A DNA stretch of 64,000 bases, taken from the NCBI RefSeq assembly GCF_002879855.1, contig NZ_PNYB01000013.1, forward strand, positions 103,371-167,370, given 5' to 3'. A program made the translations under genes and the position numbers. Origin of the DNA: Trinickia soli. Its GTDB lineage: Bacteria > Pseudomonadota > Gammaproteobacteria > Burkholderiales > Burkholderiaceae. Of this stretch, positions 42,448-51,478 are shown piece by piece; position 1 is the first letter of the stretch; every line of letters begins with the position of its first letter. Under the pieces are notes generated by a model. That model saw only the letters and a program-made list of their open reading frames with translations, ran no database searches and was not told the DNA's origin.

Positions 42448-42867
42448 ATGTCGACCCTACGCTCCGACTACACGATCGAGACCATCCACGAGCACCAGGA
42501 GGGGACACTGCCCGAACTGCTTGGCGTGCGCATCGTCGCGCTCGCACAAGGCACGCTGACCGGCAAGCTCGCCGTGCGGCCGCAATTGCTGGCGCCGAAC
42601 GGATTCCTCCATGCGGCGACCGTGATCGGCCTCGCCGACACCTGCTGCGGGTACGCCTGCATGGCGCATCTGCCCGAACATGCGCGCGGCTTCACGACGA
42701 TCGAGCTCAAGAGCAACTTTCTCGGCACCTGCCGCGCCGGCACCGTGCGCGCAGTCGCAAGCGCCGTTCACCTGGGGCGCAGCACGCATGTTTGGGATGC
42801 CTCCGTATTCGATCCCGACGGCCATACGATCGCCCTGTTCCGTTGCACGCAGATGATTTTGAATTGA
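42448..42867 (+). CDS. PaaI-family hotdog-fold thioesterase
   Basis: A 139-residue acyl-CoA thioesterase-like protein. The hotdog core has PNGFLHAATVIGLADTCCG (about residues 50-68), in which the usual HGG motif reads LHA, then a strand with TIELKSNFLGTCRAG and a C-terminal strand ending RCTQMIL. The acyl substrate is not known. ATG 42448 is preceded by AGAGG. It is a single gene between the divergent parA and cobU. Confidence 0.87.
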   Translation: MSTLRSDYTIETIHEHQEGTLPELLGVRIVALAQGTLTGKLAVRPQLLAPNGFLHAATVIGLADTCCGYACMAHLPEHARGFTTIELKSNFLGTCRAGTVRAVASAVHLGRSTHVWDASVFDPDGHTIALFRCTQMILN

Positions 42868-42938
42868 GGCCCTGCGCGTCGAGCGAGCGATCGAACGAAC
42901 GGCGCCGCGCGGTTTCTCTGCATCTGGCGACATCTGGC

Positions 42939-42944
42939 TAAAAT
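42939..42944 (+). promoter_or_regulatory. -10 box of cobU, probably leaderless
   Basis: TAAAAT ends six bases before the cobU ATG at 42951, so the transcript should begin at or very near the start codon. No Shine-Dalgarno sequence is present. A ten-base direct repeat (CATCTGGCGA, CATCTGGCTA) covers 42921-42940. Confidence 0.55.
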
Positions 42945-42950
42945 CGCGCG

Positions 42951-43511
42951 ATGACCCAGCCCGATCTGACTTTCATCCTCGGCGGCGCGCGCTCCGGCAA
43001 GAGCAGCCACGCCGAACGCCTTGCCGCGGCCACCGCGCGCCCCGTGACCTACGTCGCGACGGCGCGTGCATCCGACGACGCCGAGTTTGCCGCGCGCATT
43101 GCGCATCACCGCGACCGAAGGCCGGCCGATTGGCGCGTGGTCGAAGCCGATCTCGATCTTGCCAGCGCAATCTCGGCAGCCGACGATGGCCATCGCTGCA
43201 TCCTCGTCGACTGCCTGACGCTATGGCTCGCCAATCTGCTTTGCCCCGCGAGCGGTGAGCCGGACGCACCGCCGTGCGACGGCTTCGCCAACTATCTCGA
43301 CGCCCTGGAAGCCGCACTCGCGCAAGCAAGCGGCCCGATCATCGTCGTCAGCAACGAAATCGGGATGGGGGTCGTGCCGCTTGGAGCCCTCACCCGTCGC
43401 TATGTCGACGAACTCGGGCGGCTCAATCAACGTGTCGCGTCGCTCGCGCGCGAGGTCACGCTGATGGTGGCCGGACTGGCGATGACGGTCAAAGGGGAGC
43501 GGGCACGATGA
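42951..43511 (+). CDS. cobU: Adenosylcobinamide kinase / adenosylcobinamide-phosphate guanylyltransferase
   Basis: Phosphorylates adenosylcobinamide and then activates it with GTP to AdoCbi-GDP, the substrate of CobS. The 186-residue protein has the P-loop LGGARSGKSSHAE at residues 10-22, VTYVATARA, the HRDRRPADW motif with the guanylylation-site histidine region, and LTLWLANLL. The stop overlaps the btuF start by four bases (ATGA). It converges on cobC. The start codon has no ribosome site and lies right after a -10 box. Confidence 0.96.
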   Translation: MTQPDLTFILGGARSGKSSHAERLAAATARPVTYVATARASDDAEFAARIAHHRDRRPADWRVVEADLDLASAISAADDGHRCILVDCLTLWLANLLCPASGEPDAPPCDGFANYLDALEAALAQASGPIIVVSNEIGMGVVPLGALTRRYVDELGRLNQRVASLAREVTLMVAGLAMTVKGERAR

Positions 43512-44449
43512 GCCGCCTGGCTGCGCGCCTCGCCATCCTGCTCGCGCTTGCATGCGGCTTGACGCTGGGTGTCGCGCCGCCCGCCGGCGCCTCGGTTGCC
43601 GTCACCGACGACGCGGGCGAACGCGTGACGCTGCCTGCGCCAGCGCGCCGCGTCGTCGCCCTGTCGCCGCACGCGGTGGAACTCGTCTATGCAGCGGGCG
43701 GCGGCGCGATGCTCGTCGGCGCCGTGTCTTACAGCGACTACCCGAGCATCGCCAAAACCTTGCCACGCGTGGGCGACAACAACGCACTCGATCTCGAACG
43801 CATCGTCGCACTCAAGCCGGATCTCGTGATCGTCTGGCGTCACGGCAACGACGAACGGCAACTCGATCGGCTGCGCGCACTCGGCATCGCGCTTTATCAC
43901 AGCGAACCGCGCAAGCTCGACGATGTCGCGACCGACCTCGTCGCACTGGGCGCACTGCTCGGCACGACGCAACGAGCGAATGCGGCGGCCGCCGACTTTC
44001 GCGCGAAAATCGCCGCACTGCGCGCGCAATATACGGGGCGCTCGCCCGTCAGCGTGTTCTACCAGGTGTGGGACGATCCGCTCATGACACTGAACGGCAC
44101 GCATATCGTCAGCGACATCATCGAGATGTGCGCCGGCCGCAACGTGTTCGCAGGGCTCGCGCCGCTCGTGCCGACCGTATCGACGGAAGCCGTCGTCGCC
44201 GCCAATCCCGAAGCGATCGTCACGACGAGCCAGGGGGCCACGCGCGCCGACGCGCCGCTGCCGAGCCTCGCGCTGTGGCGCGCCTGGCCGCGCATGACAG
44301 CCGTGGCGCACGGCAACCTGTTCGCCATCGACGGCGATCTCATCAACCGGCCCGGCCCACGTATCGCGCAAGGCGCCGAGCAACTCTGCCGTGCGTTGGA
44401 AGCCGCGCGCGAACATCGGCCGCACACCGGTGCAGCGCTCACGCGCTGA
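43508..44449 (+). CDS. btuF: Cobalamin ABC transporter substrate-binding protein BtuF
   Basis: A 313-residue periplasmic binding protein with a signal peptide (LAILLALACGLTLGVAPPAGA, split by charge at its start). The class III binding-protein core has RVVALSPHAVELVYAAGGG near residue 45, VGDNNALDLERIVALKPDLV, and a C-terminal lobe with ALWRAWPRMTAV. It should deliver cobalamin or cobinamide to BtuCD. ATG 43508 overlaps the cobU stop codon. Related siderophore-binding proteins look similar, but the position beside cobU supports a corrinoid role. Confidence 0.9.
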   Translation: MSRLAARLAILLALACGLTLGVAPPAGASVAVTDDAGERVTLPAPARRVVALSPHAVELVYAAGGGAMLVGAVSYSDYPSIAKTLPRVGDNNALDLERIVALKPDLVIVWRHGNDERQLDRLRALGIALYHSEPRKLDDVATDLVALGALLGTTQRANAAAADFRAKIAALRAQYTGRSPVSVFYQVWDDPLMTLNGTHIVSDIIEMCAGRNVFAGLAPLVPTVSTEAVVAANPEAIVTTSQGATRADAPLPSLALWRAWPRMTAVAHGNLFAIDGDLINRPGPRIAQGAEQLCRALEAAREHRPHTGAALTR

Positions 44450-44484
44450 AGCGCTGAAGCGCGCGCCGTGCAGCCGCGCCACGC

Positions 44485-45081
44485 TCAAACGTTCCAATGC
44501 AACAGGCGCCACCCCTGGCCACCCGGGTCGCGGCGCAGCCATACCACGGCGCCCATTTCCAACGGCCATTTCAGCGTCTCTTCCAACGGCTTGCCGAGCG
44601 CGAGAGACGCAATCATGCGCATGACGCCGGCGTGCGTCACCGCGTGAACATGCGACGTCGGTGCAGTCGTCGTCGCTCGCCACAGTTCGAGCCAGCCGCC
44701 GACGCGAGCCTCGAATTGCTCGACGCTCTCGCCGCCATGCATCCTTGCGTGACGCAGATCGGCGGCCCAGGCGTCGAGCGCGGCACGATCGATCGCATCC
44801 CAGCGTTGCCCTTCCCAGGCGCCGAAGTCGATTTCCTGCAGCCGCGCGTCGACGCCGACGAGGCAATCGAAATGCCGCGCGAGCCCGCCCGCCAGATGCG
44901 CGCACCGTTGCAACGGACTTGTCGTCAATTGCTGCGGCGACGGGACGCCGAGCGCCGCGAGTCGCCCCGCAATCGCGCTTGCCGATTCGTCGGCATCGAC
45001 GGCCAGCGGCACGTCGGTGCGGCCGTAGCAGATGCTGGCGTCGATCGCGGGCGGCGGATGGCGGATTAGAACGAGATCCAC
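44485..45081 (-). CDS. cobC: Alpha-ribazole phosphatase (histidine phosphatase family)
   Basis: Removes the 5' phosphate from alpha-ribazole phosphate or adenosylcobalamin phosphate in nucleotide-loop assembly. The 198-residue protein begins with the phosphohistidine motif LIRHPPP (His about residue 7), has TSPLQRCAHLA, the acidic EIDFGAWEG motif and the second His in VTHAGVMR. I place the start at GTG 45081, which overlaps cobS by 16 bases; GTG 45093 is also possible. There is no free ATG. The overlap with cobS implies coupled translation. Confidence 0.88.
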   Translation of the reverse strand: MDLVLIRHPPPAIDASICYGRTDVPLAVDADESASAIAGRLAALGVPSPQQLTTSPLQRCAHLAGGLARHFDCLVGVDARLQEIDFGAWEGQRWDAIDRAALDAWAADLRHARMHGGESVEQFEARVGGWLELWRATTTAPTSHVHAVTHAGVMRMIASLALGKPLEETLKWPLEMGAVVWLRRDPGGQGWRLLHWNV

Positions 45082-45959
45082 GCGAGCGAGCACAAGTAGA
45101 GCGTCAGTTCGAAGATCTGCTGAGCGAACCCGAGGCAATCGCCCGTATAGCCGCCCAGCCTGCGCGTGAAGTAACGGCCGAGAACGAACCGCAAAGCAAT
45201 GGCCACGGCCAGCCCGAACACGGCCGCGCGCCAGTCGGGCACCAACAGCCACGGCAACCCGAGCGCCAGCACGACAACCAGCGAGCGCTTCGACATACGC
45301 CGCGCCACGCTTTTTGCTTTGCCCTCTTCGCGCGCGTAATCGTGCGTCGCCATATAGCTTGCGGCGAGCGCGCGACTGGCCGCATGCGCGCCCACCATCG
45401 TCCAAGCGGCCGTCTCCGCGGGCAGCGCGGCGAGCGCCTGCCATTTGAGCGCGAGCGTCATGACGAGGCCGATGGCGCCGAATGCACCCAGGCGCGGATC
45501 GCGCATGATGCGCAGCGCATCGTCGCGCGTCATGGCGCCGCCGAGTCCGTCGCAACAATCGGCGAGGCCGTCTTCGTGCAACGCTCCCGTCAACAGCAAG
45601 GTGGCGGCCATCGAAAGCAATACGGCGACGCTCGCGGGAAACACGAGTAGCGCCGCGAGGTAGACGAGCGCACCCACCGCGCCGACGAGTGCGCCGACCA
45701 GCGAGAAATAACGCGCCGCCCCTGCCAGACTGCCCGAATCGAGCGCGATCGCACCGGGGATCGGCACGCGCGTGAAATAGCCGAACGCGGCGATCACGTA
45801 GCGGAGCTCGATGCGCAACGCGGCTCGCCGCGCGGCGGTCGCAGCCTGTGCGCGCGACCGCACGCGCCGCGCCTCGAGCCCGGTCTCCCGCGCCGCGCCT
45901 GCCTGGCCGAACCGCGTGGGGCGGGCGGTGTCACGGCGCGGCCCGTGCGCGTCGGTCAT
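45066..45959 (-). CDS. cobS: Adenosylcobinamide-GDP ribazoletransferase (cobalamin synthase)
   Basis: Joins AdoCbi-GDP and alpha-ribazole to form adenosylcobalamin at the inner membrane. The protein has about six hydrophobic segments and the acidic signature HEDGLADCCDGLGG near residue 130. The core starts at LRYVIAAFGYFTRVPIPG. The 297-residue length includes about 45 Arg/Ala-rich residues beyond the usual 250; the ATG at 45959 overlaps the cobT stop by four bases, which supports this longer start. A downstream start cannot be excluded. Confidence 0.94.
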   Translation of the reverse strand: MTDAHGPRRDTARPTRFGQAGAARETGLEARRVRSRAQAATAARRAALRIELRYVIAAFGYFTRVPIPGAIALDSGSLAGAARYFSLVGALVGAVGALVYLAALLVFPASVAVLLSMAATLLLTGALHEDGLADCCDGLGGAMTRDDALRIMRDPRLGAFGAIGLVMTLALKWQALAALPAETAAWTMVGAHAASRALAASYMATHDYAREEGKAKSVARRMSKRSLVVVLALGLPWLLVPDWRAAVFGLAVAIALRFVLGRYFTRRLGGYTGDCLGFAQQIFELTLYLCSLAWISF

Positions 45960-47011
45960 CTCGCCTCGCGCCCGGCGACGCCGGCCGACTCGAAGCTCGC
46001 CATCTCATTGAGGAACGCGACCGCGGCGTGCAGCAGGGGCACAGCGAGCGCGGCGCCCGTCCCTTCGCCGAGCCGCATGTCGAGCGCGAGCAACGGCTTG
46101 GCGCCGAAGTGGTCGAGCATGCGTCGATGGCCGGCTTCGTTCGATACATGCGCGAATACACAGTAGTCACGCACGGCCGGCGCAATCGCGTCGGCCACGA
46201 CGAGCGCCGCCGTTGCGATGAAGCCGTCGACAAGGATCGTCATCTTCGCCTCGGCCGCGGCCAGGTACGCGCCCACCATCATTGCGATTTCAAAGCCGCC
46301 GAACGTAGCCAGCACGTCGATCGGTTCGATTGCATCGCGATGCAACGCGAGCGCCGACGCGAGCACATTGCGCTTGCGCGCGAGCCCCGCATTGTCGAGA
46401 CCGGTGCCGCGACCGACGCAGTCGTCGATCGGCACCGCGCACAAGCGGCTCATGAGGCAGGCGGCCGACGACGTATTGCCGATCCCCATCTCGCCCAAGC
46501 CGATCACGTTCGTGCCGAGCCCCGCATGGTGGCGGACGCGGGCAGCGCCCGCTCGCAACGCTGCCCACGCCTGCTCCACGGTCATGGCGCGCTCGCGGGC
46601 GAAATTGCGCGTGCCGGGTCCGATCGGCACATCGACAAGGCCGTGCAACGGCGCGAGTGGTGTCGCGACACCCGCATTGACCACTTCAAGCGTCAAGCCC
46701 GAGACGCGGCTGATGGCGTTGATGGCCGCTCCTCCCGACAGGAAGTTCGCCACCATTTGCGCGGTCACGGCCTGGGGGTAAGGGCTCACGCCCTCTTGGG
46801 CGATCCCGTGATCGGCCGCGAACACGATCATCGTCGGACGCTCGATCGTGGGACGAAGGGTTCGCTGAATCATGCCCATCTGGCGCGCGAGCACTTCGAG
46901 CATGCCGAGGCTGCCTTGCGGCTTCGTCTTGGCGTCGATGGTGCGCGACAGGTCGTCTCGCAGCGAACGATCGAGCGGTTCGACGACGGGCAACGGAAGA
47001 GGTGCGTTCAT
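45956..47011 (-). CDS. cobT: Nicotinate-nucleotide-dimethylbenzimidazole phosphoribosyltransferase
   Basis: Activates the lower ligand base by transferring phosphoribosyl from nicotinate mononucleotide, giving alpha-ribazole phosphate. The 351-residue protein has DAKTKPQGSLGMLE, ADHGIAQEGVSPYP, LSGGAAINAI, and the catalytic-Glu region RLGEGTGAALA near the C-terminus. ATG 47011 is preferred over TTG 47017. It heads cobT-cobS-cobC. A gap of 190 bases separates it from btuD, so it may have its own promoter or be read through from the riboswitch-controlled genes. Confidence 0.97.
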   Translation of the reverse strand: MNAPLPLPVVEPLDRSLRDDLSRTIDAKTKPQGSLGMLEVLARQMGMIQRTLRPTIERPTMIVFAADHGIAQEGVSPYPQAVTAQMVANFLSGGAAINAISRVSGLTLEVVNAGVATPLAPLHGLVDVPIGPGTRNFARERAMTVEQAWAALRAGAARVRHHAGLGTNVIGLGEMGIGNTSSAACLMSRLCAVPIDDCVGRGTGLDNAGLARKRNVLASALALHRDAIEPIDVLATFGGFEIAMMVGAYLAAAEAKMTILVDGFIATAALVVADAIAPAVRDYCVFAHVSNEAGHRRMLDHFGAKPLLALDMRLGEGTGAALAVPLLHAAVAFLNEMASFESAGVAGREAR

Positions 47012-47201
47012 ACTCAATTCGATGTGGTAGCCAGCGAGGCGCGAGCGGTCGTGCCAAGGTTGACCGGGCGCGCTTCGTCAAGCCGACACGATACTCGCAT
47101 GCACGGACTGCATTCAATTCGGTAAAACCGCATTGTCCGGCCGGGCAGACGTCAGGGTCATCACTATCTGAAATGGCCGACGCCCCGCACGGTGAACGCT
47201 T

Positions 47202-48023
47202 TCAGCGCGACGCACCCGGCAGCGCCGGCACGAGCGCCTCGTGGCCGCCCTGTTCGATCAGTACCAGGGGATACCCGAATGCGCGGCTTGCGAGCGCCGG
47301 CGAGAGCACATCGCGTGCCGCGCCCGCGTGCGCAACGCCGTTGCCTTCGAGCAGCAGCGCGTGCGTCGCGAAGCGTCGGGCCAGATTGAGGTCGTGGCAT
47401 GAAAATACGATCGTGCGCGGCAACGCATGCGTCCATTGCACGAGCGCCGTCAAACAATCGATCTGATGGTGCCAGTCGAGGAATGCCAGCGGCTCGTCGA
47501 GCAATAGCAACGGCGCGTCCTGGCAGAGCGCGGCGGCCAATGCGACGCGCTGCCGTTCGCCGCCCGAGAGCGACAACACATCACGCGATGCCAGGGCCGC
47601 AAGACCGAGCGTGTCGAGCGCCACCTGGGCGGCCGCGCGGTCCGCCGGACGCTCCCACCCCCAGCCGGTCAAATGCGGAAAGCGATTGAGCAACACGATA
47701 TCGAGCACGCTCGCGCCGAATGCATCGTGCGAGTGTTGCGGCATCAGCGCCCGCCGTCGTGCGAGCGCCGCGCCCGGCCACGCATCGATGCGCTCGCCGT
47801 CGACTTCGACATGTCCGCCGGCAGGCCGCGCGAGGCCGGCCAGTGTCGTCATGAGCGTCGTCTTGCCCGCACCGTTCGGGCCTGCCACGCACCAGATTTC
47901 GCCCGGATAGAACGTATGCGTGAAGTCTTCGAGCAGCAAACGCTCGCCTGCCCGCAGCGTCAGATGCAGAGCCGATAGGGACGCGGGACGCGTGCCTGCG
48001 TCGATGCCCGAAAGCGACTTCAT
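47202..48023 (-). CDS. btuD: Cobalamin ABC transporter ATP-binding protein
   Basis: A 273-residue ABC ATPase with Walker A GPNGAGKTT (about residues 49-57), the Q-loop PQHSHD, signature LSGGERQR, Walker B LLLLDEPLAFLD and the switch His in SCHDLN. It powers BtuC. ATG 48023 overlaps the btuC stop by four bases. The family also serves iron siderophores; the B12 riboswitch upstream of the operon makes a corrinoid substrate likely. Confidence 0.93.
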   Translation of the reverse strand: MKSLSGIDAGTRPASLSALHLTLRAGERLLLEDFTHTFYPGEIWCVAGPNGAGKTTLMTTLAGLARPAGGHVEVDGERIDAWPGAALARRRALMPQHSHDAFGASVLDIVLLNRFPHLTGWGWERPADRAAAQVALDTLGLAALASRDVLSLSGGERQRVALAAALCQDAPLLLLDEPLAFLDWHHQIDCLTALVQWTHALPRTIVFSCHDLNLARRFATHALLLEGNGVAHAGAARDVLSPALASRAFGYPLVLIEQGGHEALVPALPGASR

Positions 48024-49039
48024 CGGCGGCTCCGGAGCAACATCCAAAGAAAGACCGGCACGCCGACGAGTGCGGTCACGACGCCGACCGGCAGTTGCGC
48101 CGGCGCAATCGCCGTGCGCGCGACGAGGTCCGCGCTCATCACGGCAATACCGCCGGCGAGCGCGCTGGCCGGCACGAGCATGCGTTGGTCGTTGCCGAGC
48201 ACGAGCCGCAGCGCGTGCGGCACGACGAGACCGACGAAGCCGATCGTGCCGGCCGTCGTCACGCTTGCCGCGGCGGCAAGCGAGGCAACGATGTAAATAC
48301 GCAGTCTCAACCGTGCCGCGGGCACGCCGAGTGACGAAGCCAATGCGTCGCCGCGCAGCAAGACGTTCAATTGCGGCGCGACCGGCACCGACGCTGCGAG
48401 CGCGATCGCGAGCGCGGCGAGCGCAGGCCACGGATTGCCCGCGCCGTTCAAATCGCCGGTGAGCCAGAACACGATGCCGCGCAACCGGTCGTCGGGCGCG
48501 AGCGCGATGATGAGCGTGATGAGCGCGCCCCATCCCGTCGCGACGACGACACCGGTCAGCAGCAAGCGCGGTGACGCCTCCTGCCGTTCGCCGCGCCGGA
48601 ATTCGCGCCGCGCGAGGCCAAGCACGAGCGCGATCGATAACAGCGCGCCGCCGAACGAGGCCAGATCGACGAGCCACCACGCGCATCCGAAGAACAGCGC
48701 GGCCACCGCAAACGCGGCCGCGCCGCCCGATACGCCTAATACATAAGGCTCGGCCAACGGATTGCGCAACAGCACCTGCAGCAACGCGCCGGCGAGCGCG
48801 AGCAATGCCCCGCAACTGAAACCGGCCAGTGCGCGCGGCAAGCGCAGCGTCCGCACGATTTCCCCGGCGACATCGCCCGGCTGCCCGATCCCTACGACGT
48901 GCGAAGGCCCATGCACGAGCGCAAGCACGGCTTGCCACGGCGAAATCGCCACGCTGCCCAGCGCAAGCGCGGCCGCGAAGACGACGAACCCGACCAACGC
49001 GAGCGCGATCCAGACCCCCGCGGCGCGCCGTGCGCTCAT
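48020..49039 (-). CDS. btuC: Cobalamin ABC transporter permease (FecCD family)
   Basis: A 339-residue inner-membrane permease with about ten hydrophobic segments. Family motifs include LRLPRALAGFSCGALLALAGALLQ split over residues 58-82, NPLAEPYVLGVSGGA and the coupling region GTIGFVGLVVPHALR near residue 260. ATG 49039 overlaps the btuB stop by four bases, so btuB, btuC and btuD are translationally linked. A GTG four codons upstream is a weaker choice. Confidence 0.94.
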   Translation of the reverse strand: MSARRAAGVWIALALVGFVVFAAALALGSVAISPWQAVLALVHGPSHVVGIGQPGDVAGEIVRTLRLPRALAGFSCGALLALAGALLQVLLRNPLAEPYVLGVSGGAAAFAVAALFFGCAWWLVDLASFGGALLSIALVLGLARREFRRGERQEASPRLLLTGVVVATGWGALITLIIALAPDDRLRGIVFWLTGDLNGAGNPWPALAALAIALAASVPVAPQLNVLLRGDALASSLGVPAARLRLRIYIVASLAAAASVTTAGTIGFVGLVVPHALRLVLGNDQRMLVPASALAGGIAVMSADLVARTAIAPAQLPVGVVTALVGVPVFLWMLLRSRR

Positions 49040-50982
49040 TGCTGCTGCCACCCTATCGTGATGAACGCGCTGCGGCGCGGCGTGTTGTAGGTATAAGCGA
49101 GCTCATAGTTCTTGTCGAACAGGTTGTCGATGTGGGCGCTCACGTACCAGGCCTTCGTGATGTCATAGCGTGCCGACAAATTGACGAGGCCGAACCCCGC
49201 GAGATTCACGCCGCTGTCATTGCGCACTCCGCTGACGATCCACTCGCCGCCGACGCGCCAGCCGCCGAACGAGCGATTCGCCGAAAACGACGCAAAATGC
49301 CGCGCGCGTCGCGGCAAGTCGACGCCGGCATCTTCGTCGACGGGATTTTGCAGTGTAAACGCCGCGCGCACACGGGTCTTGCCGACGCTGCCGCTCCACG
49401 AGCCCTCGAGCCCCTGGACTTTCGCCCGCCCGACGTTTTCGGCGATATAGAACAAGCCGCCTTGTGTCGGAACGTAATTGATCAGATCGCTGTAGCGCGT
49501 TTGAAACGCCGTGAGCCGCAACACGCCGAGTTCATCGGATGCATACTGCAGCGCCGCCTCGACCGAATGGCTGCGCTCGGGGCGGATCGACGGATTGCCG
49601 CTGCCGGGGAAGTACAGATCGTCGAAGCTCGGCGCGCGAAATGCGCTCGAATAGCTTGCCGTCGCCTTCCAATGCTCGGTGAAGTCGAACCCATAGCCCA
49701 GATAGTAGGTGTTCGCACCGCCGAAGTCCGAATATTGATCGCGCCGCACGTTGGCCTGAATCTGGCTTGCACCGAAGCGCGCCGTGTAGCCGGCGAACAC
49801 CGAGTTCACATGACGGTCGGGCGCCGCGAACTGATCGGAATCGAGACTTTGATCGAGCCGCTCATAGCCGAGCTGCAGCTTCTGTTGCGCGGCGAGCTTG
49901 AAGTCGTTCTGCCATGTGAACTGACGATTGTCGGTATCGAAACGTTCGTTGTAGACCCCGTTCGTCTTGTCGACCGCGCGATCGTCGCCGAGCGCCGCGG
50001 TCAGGTGCGTCGTCCACCAGTCGGTGAGCTTGCCGTTGGCGAAAACTGATGCCTCGCGCACTTTGCTATAAAGATAGTTGACATCGGTCGGCGCGCCGAA
50101 CGCACTGTCGAAGCTGTCTTTCCCGTTCGATTGGAAATAACGGACGCCCGCGTCCCAGTGCTCGTCGAACTTGTGGCGCACCATGGCCGACACCGTTTCG
50201 TTCAAATACCCGTCGGCGCCCGGGTTCGCGCTCGGCGCGAGCGCAGGATCGATCGCCGAGAACCCATCGTCCTTGGAACGAGAAACGCTGAAGCTGAACG
50301 TCGTCTTGCCGTCCTTGTCGAGCGCGCCGTTGACGCCGGCCTGTTGCGTTTGCGTGTGATAGCTGCCGTAGCCGACCGAGAAATTGAAACGCGGCGGATG
50401 ATTGCCGCCGTCCTTCGTGAACACCTGCACGACCCCGCCCATCGCACCCGAGCCGTAGAGCGCCGAGACATCGCCGTTGACGATTTCGACATGATCGACG
50501 TCGGACAGCGGAATCTGCCCGATTTGAGCCTGGCCCAGACTGACCGAGTCGACGCGCACGCCGTCGATCAACACAAGCGACTGCGTGGCCGAGCCGCCGC
50601 GCAGAAACAGCGTCGCGTTCGAGCCGGGCGGGCCGTTGCGGATGATTTGCGCACCCGGAGCCTGTGCGAGCAGGCCAGGCAGATCCGTGGCCGTGGAATC
50701 GGCGATATCCTGACGCGAGAAGCGTGTCGTTTGCGGAATGGCTTCGGCGAGCGGCTGCGGCCCGCGCTGGGCGGTAACGACAATCGGCTCGAGCGCGCCG
50801 CCGTTGGCGGTGGAGGCGTCGGCAGCAACGGATTGCGCGGGTGCGGGCACGGCCGCAGCGGCATCGGCTGGCGCAACATCGGCGGGTGAAGCGGCGTGGT
50901 TGTTCGGGTTGCTCTGTGCGAACGCAATGAGCGGCAGACCGGCGAGCGCAAGCAGCGCCGCACGGACGGAAGGCGTGGACAT
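49036..50982 (-). CDS. btuB: TonB-dependent cobalamin receptor BtuB
   Basis: A 648-residue outer-membrane receptor. The signal peptide is residues 1-22 (hydrophobic ALLALAGLPLIAFAQ). An Ala/Asp-rich segment leads to a TonB box near residues 62-68 (EPIVVTAQ), a plug domain with DLPGLLAQAPG and VLIDGVRVDSV, then a barrel with a near-terminal aromatic (AFITIGWQQQ). ATG 50982 has AGGAA nine bases upstream. The cobalamin riboswitch in its leader identifies the ligand as a corrinoid. Confidence 0.95.
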   Translation of the reverse strand: MSTPSVRAALLALAGLPLIAFAQSNPNNHAASPADVAPADAAAAVPAPAQSVAADASTANGGALEPIVVTAQRGPQPLAEAIPQTTRFSRQDIADSTATDLPGLLAQAPGAQIIRNGPPGSNATLFLRGGSATQSLVLIDGVRVDSVSLGQAQIGQIPLSDVDHVEIVNGDVSALYGSGAMGGVVQVFTKDGGNHPPRFNFSVGYGSYHTQTQQAGVNGALDKDGKTTFSFSVSRSKDDGFSAIDPALAPSANPGADGYLNETVSAMVRHKFDEHWDAGVRYFQSNGKDSFDSAFGAPTDVNYLYSKVREASVFANGKLTDWWTTHLTAALGDDRAVDKTNGVYNERFDTDNRQFTWQNDFKLAAQQKLQLGYERLDQSLDSDQFAAPDRHVNSVFAGYTARFGASQIQANVRRDQYSDFGGANTYYLGYGFDFTEHWKATASYSSAFRAPSFDDLYFPGSGNPSIRPERSHSVEAALQYASDELGVLRLTAFQTRYSDLINYVPTQGGLFYIAENVGRAKVQGLEGSWSGSVGKTRVRAAFTLQNPVDEDAGVDLPRRARHFASFSANRSFGGWRVGGEWIVSGVRNDSGVNLAGFGLVNLSARYDITKAWYVSAHIDNLFDKNYELAYTYNTPRRSAFITIGWQQQ

Positions 50983-51113
50983 CGTGTGGTTTTCCTGTGG
51001 GATCGGCACGCAGCCTGCTCCCCGCAGACTGCTTTGTCATCGAGCGATGCCGCACATGCGACGCGACGCCATGATGTGCGATGCGCGGCGCGAGTGCGGC
51101 CGCACTCCCCCTC

Positions 51114-51287
51114 TGGCCGGTATCCGGGCTGACGACGAACCGCATCCGCCTTCCCACGTGGATGGCGCAGTGGCGTTGGATGGGTGTCGCGCGGCCGGTT
51201 TTGAGCGCCGCGCGTGTCGCTTACCGTTGGCGGGGGCAGCACAGGTTGGCTGGTCCGAGCGGACTTCGCTCCCTGTTTCCCGTTTAA
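51114..51287 (-). promoter_or_regulatory. Cobalamin (B12) riboswitch upstream of btuBCD
   Basis: On the minus strand, conserved elements occur in the expected order: an opening GGGAAACAGGGAG-like segment, CCTGTGCTGCCCCCGCAACGG-type core (here CCCCCGCCAACGGTAAG), GCCACTG, GGGAAGGCGG, and the B12 box CAGCCCGGATACCGGCC at the 3' end. It ends about 130 bases before the btuB ATG. Binding of adenosylcobalamin should reduce btuB expression and probably the coupled btuC and btuD. Confidence 0.94.
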
Positions 51288-51472
51288 CCGCGCGCAAGGA
51301 CAGCCCGGCGCGCGAGCACCAAAGTGCCGCCAGTGTAGGAGCGGGGGCAAGGGGCGTCAAGAATGCCCGAAATGCTTGCAAACCCCGTGCGAAATCACGC
51401 GTTCTGCAAAAAAAGCCTACAACGGTTACGTCTCGATACGAGACAGCGAGCGGAGGCGGACACATTTAGCGC

Positions 51473-51478
51473 TAAAAT
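51473..51478 (+). promoter_or_regulatory. Probable -10 box of the zapB-like/zapA operon
   Basis: TAAAAT lies 26 bases before the ATG at 51504, and AGAGGA follows as a ribosome site. No clear -35 box is seen. Confidence 0.5.

Noticed and set aside
51037..51072. An 11-codon minus-strand open frame in the btuB leader
   Set aside because: It has no ribosome site and no sign of conservation that can be judged here; the riboswitch is enough to explain control.
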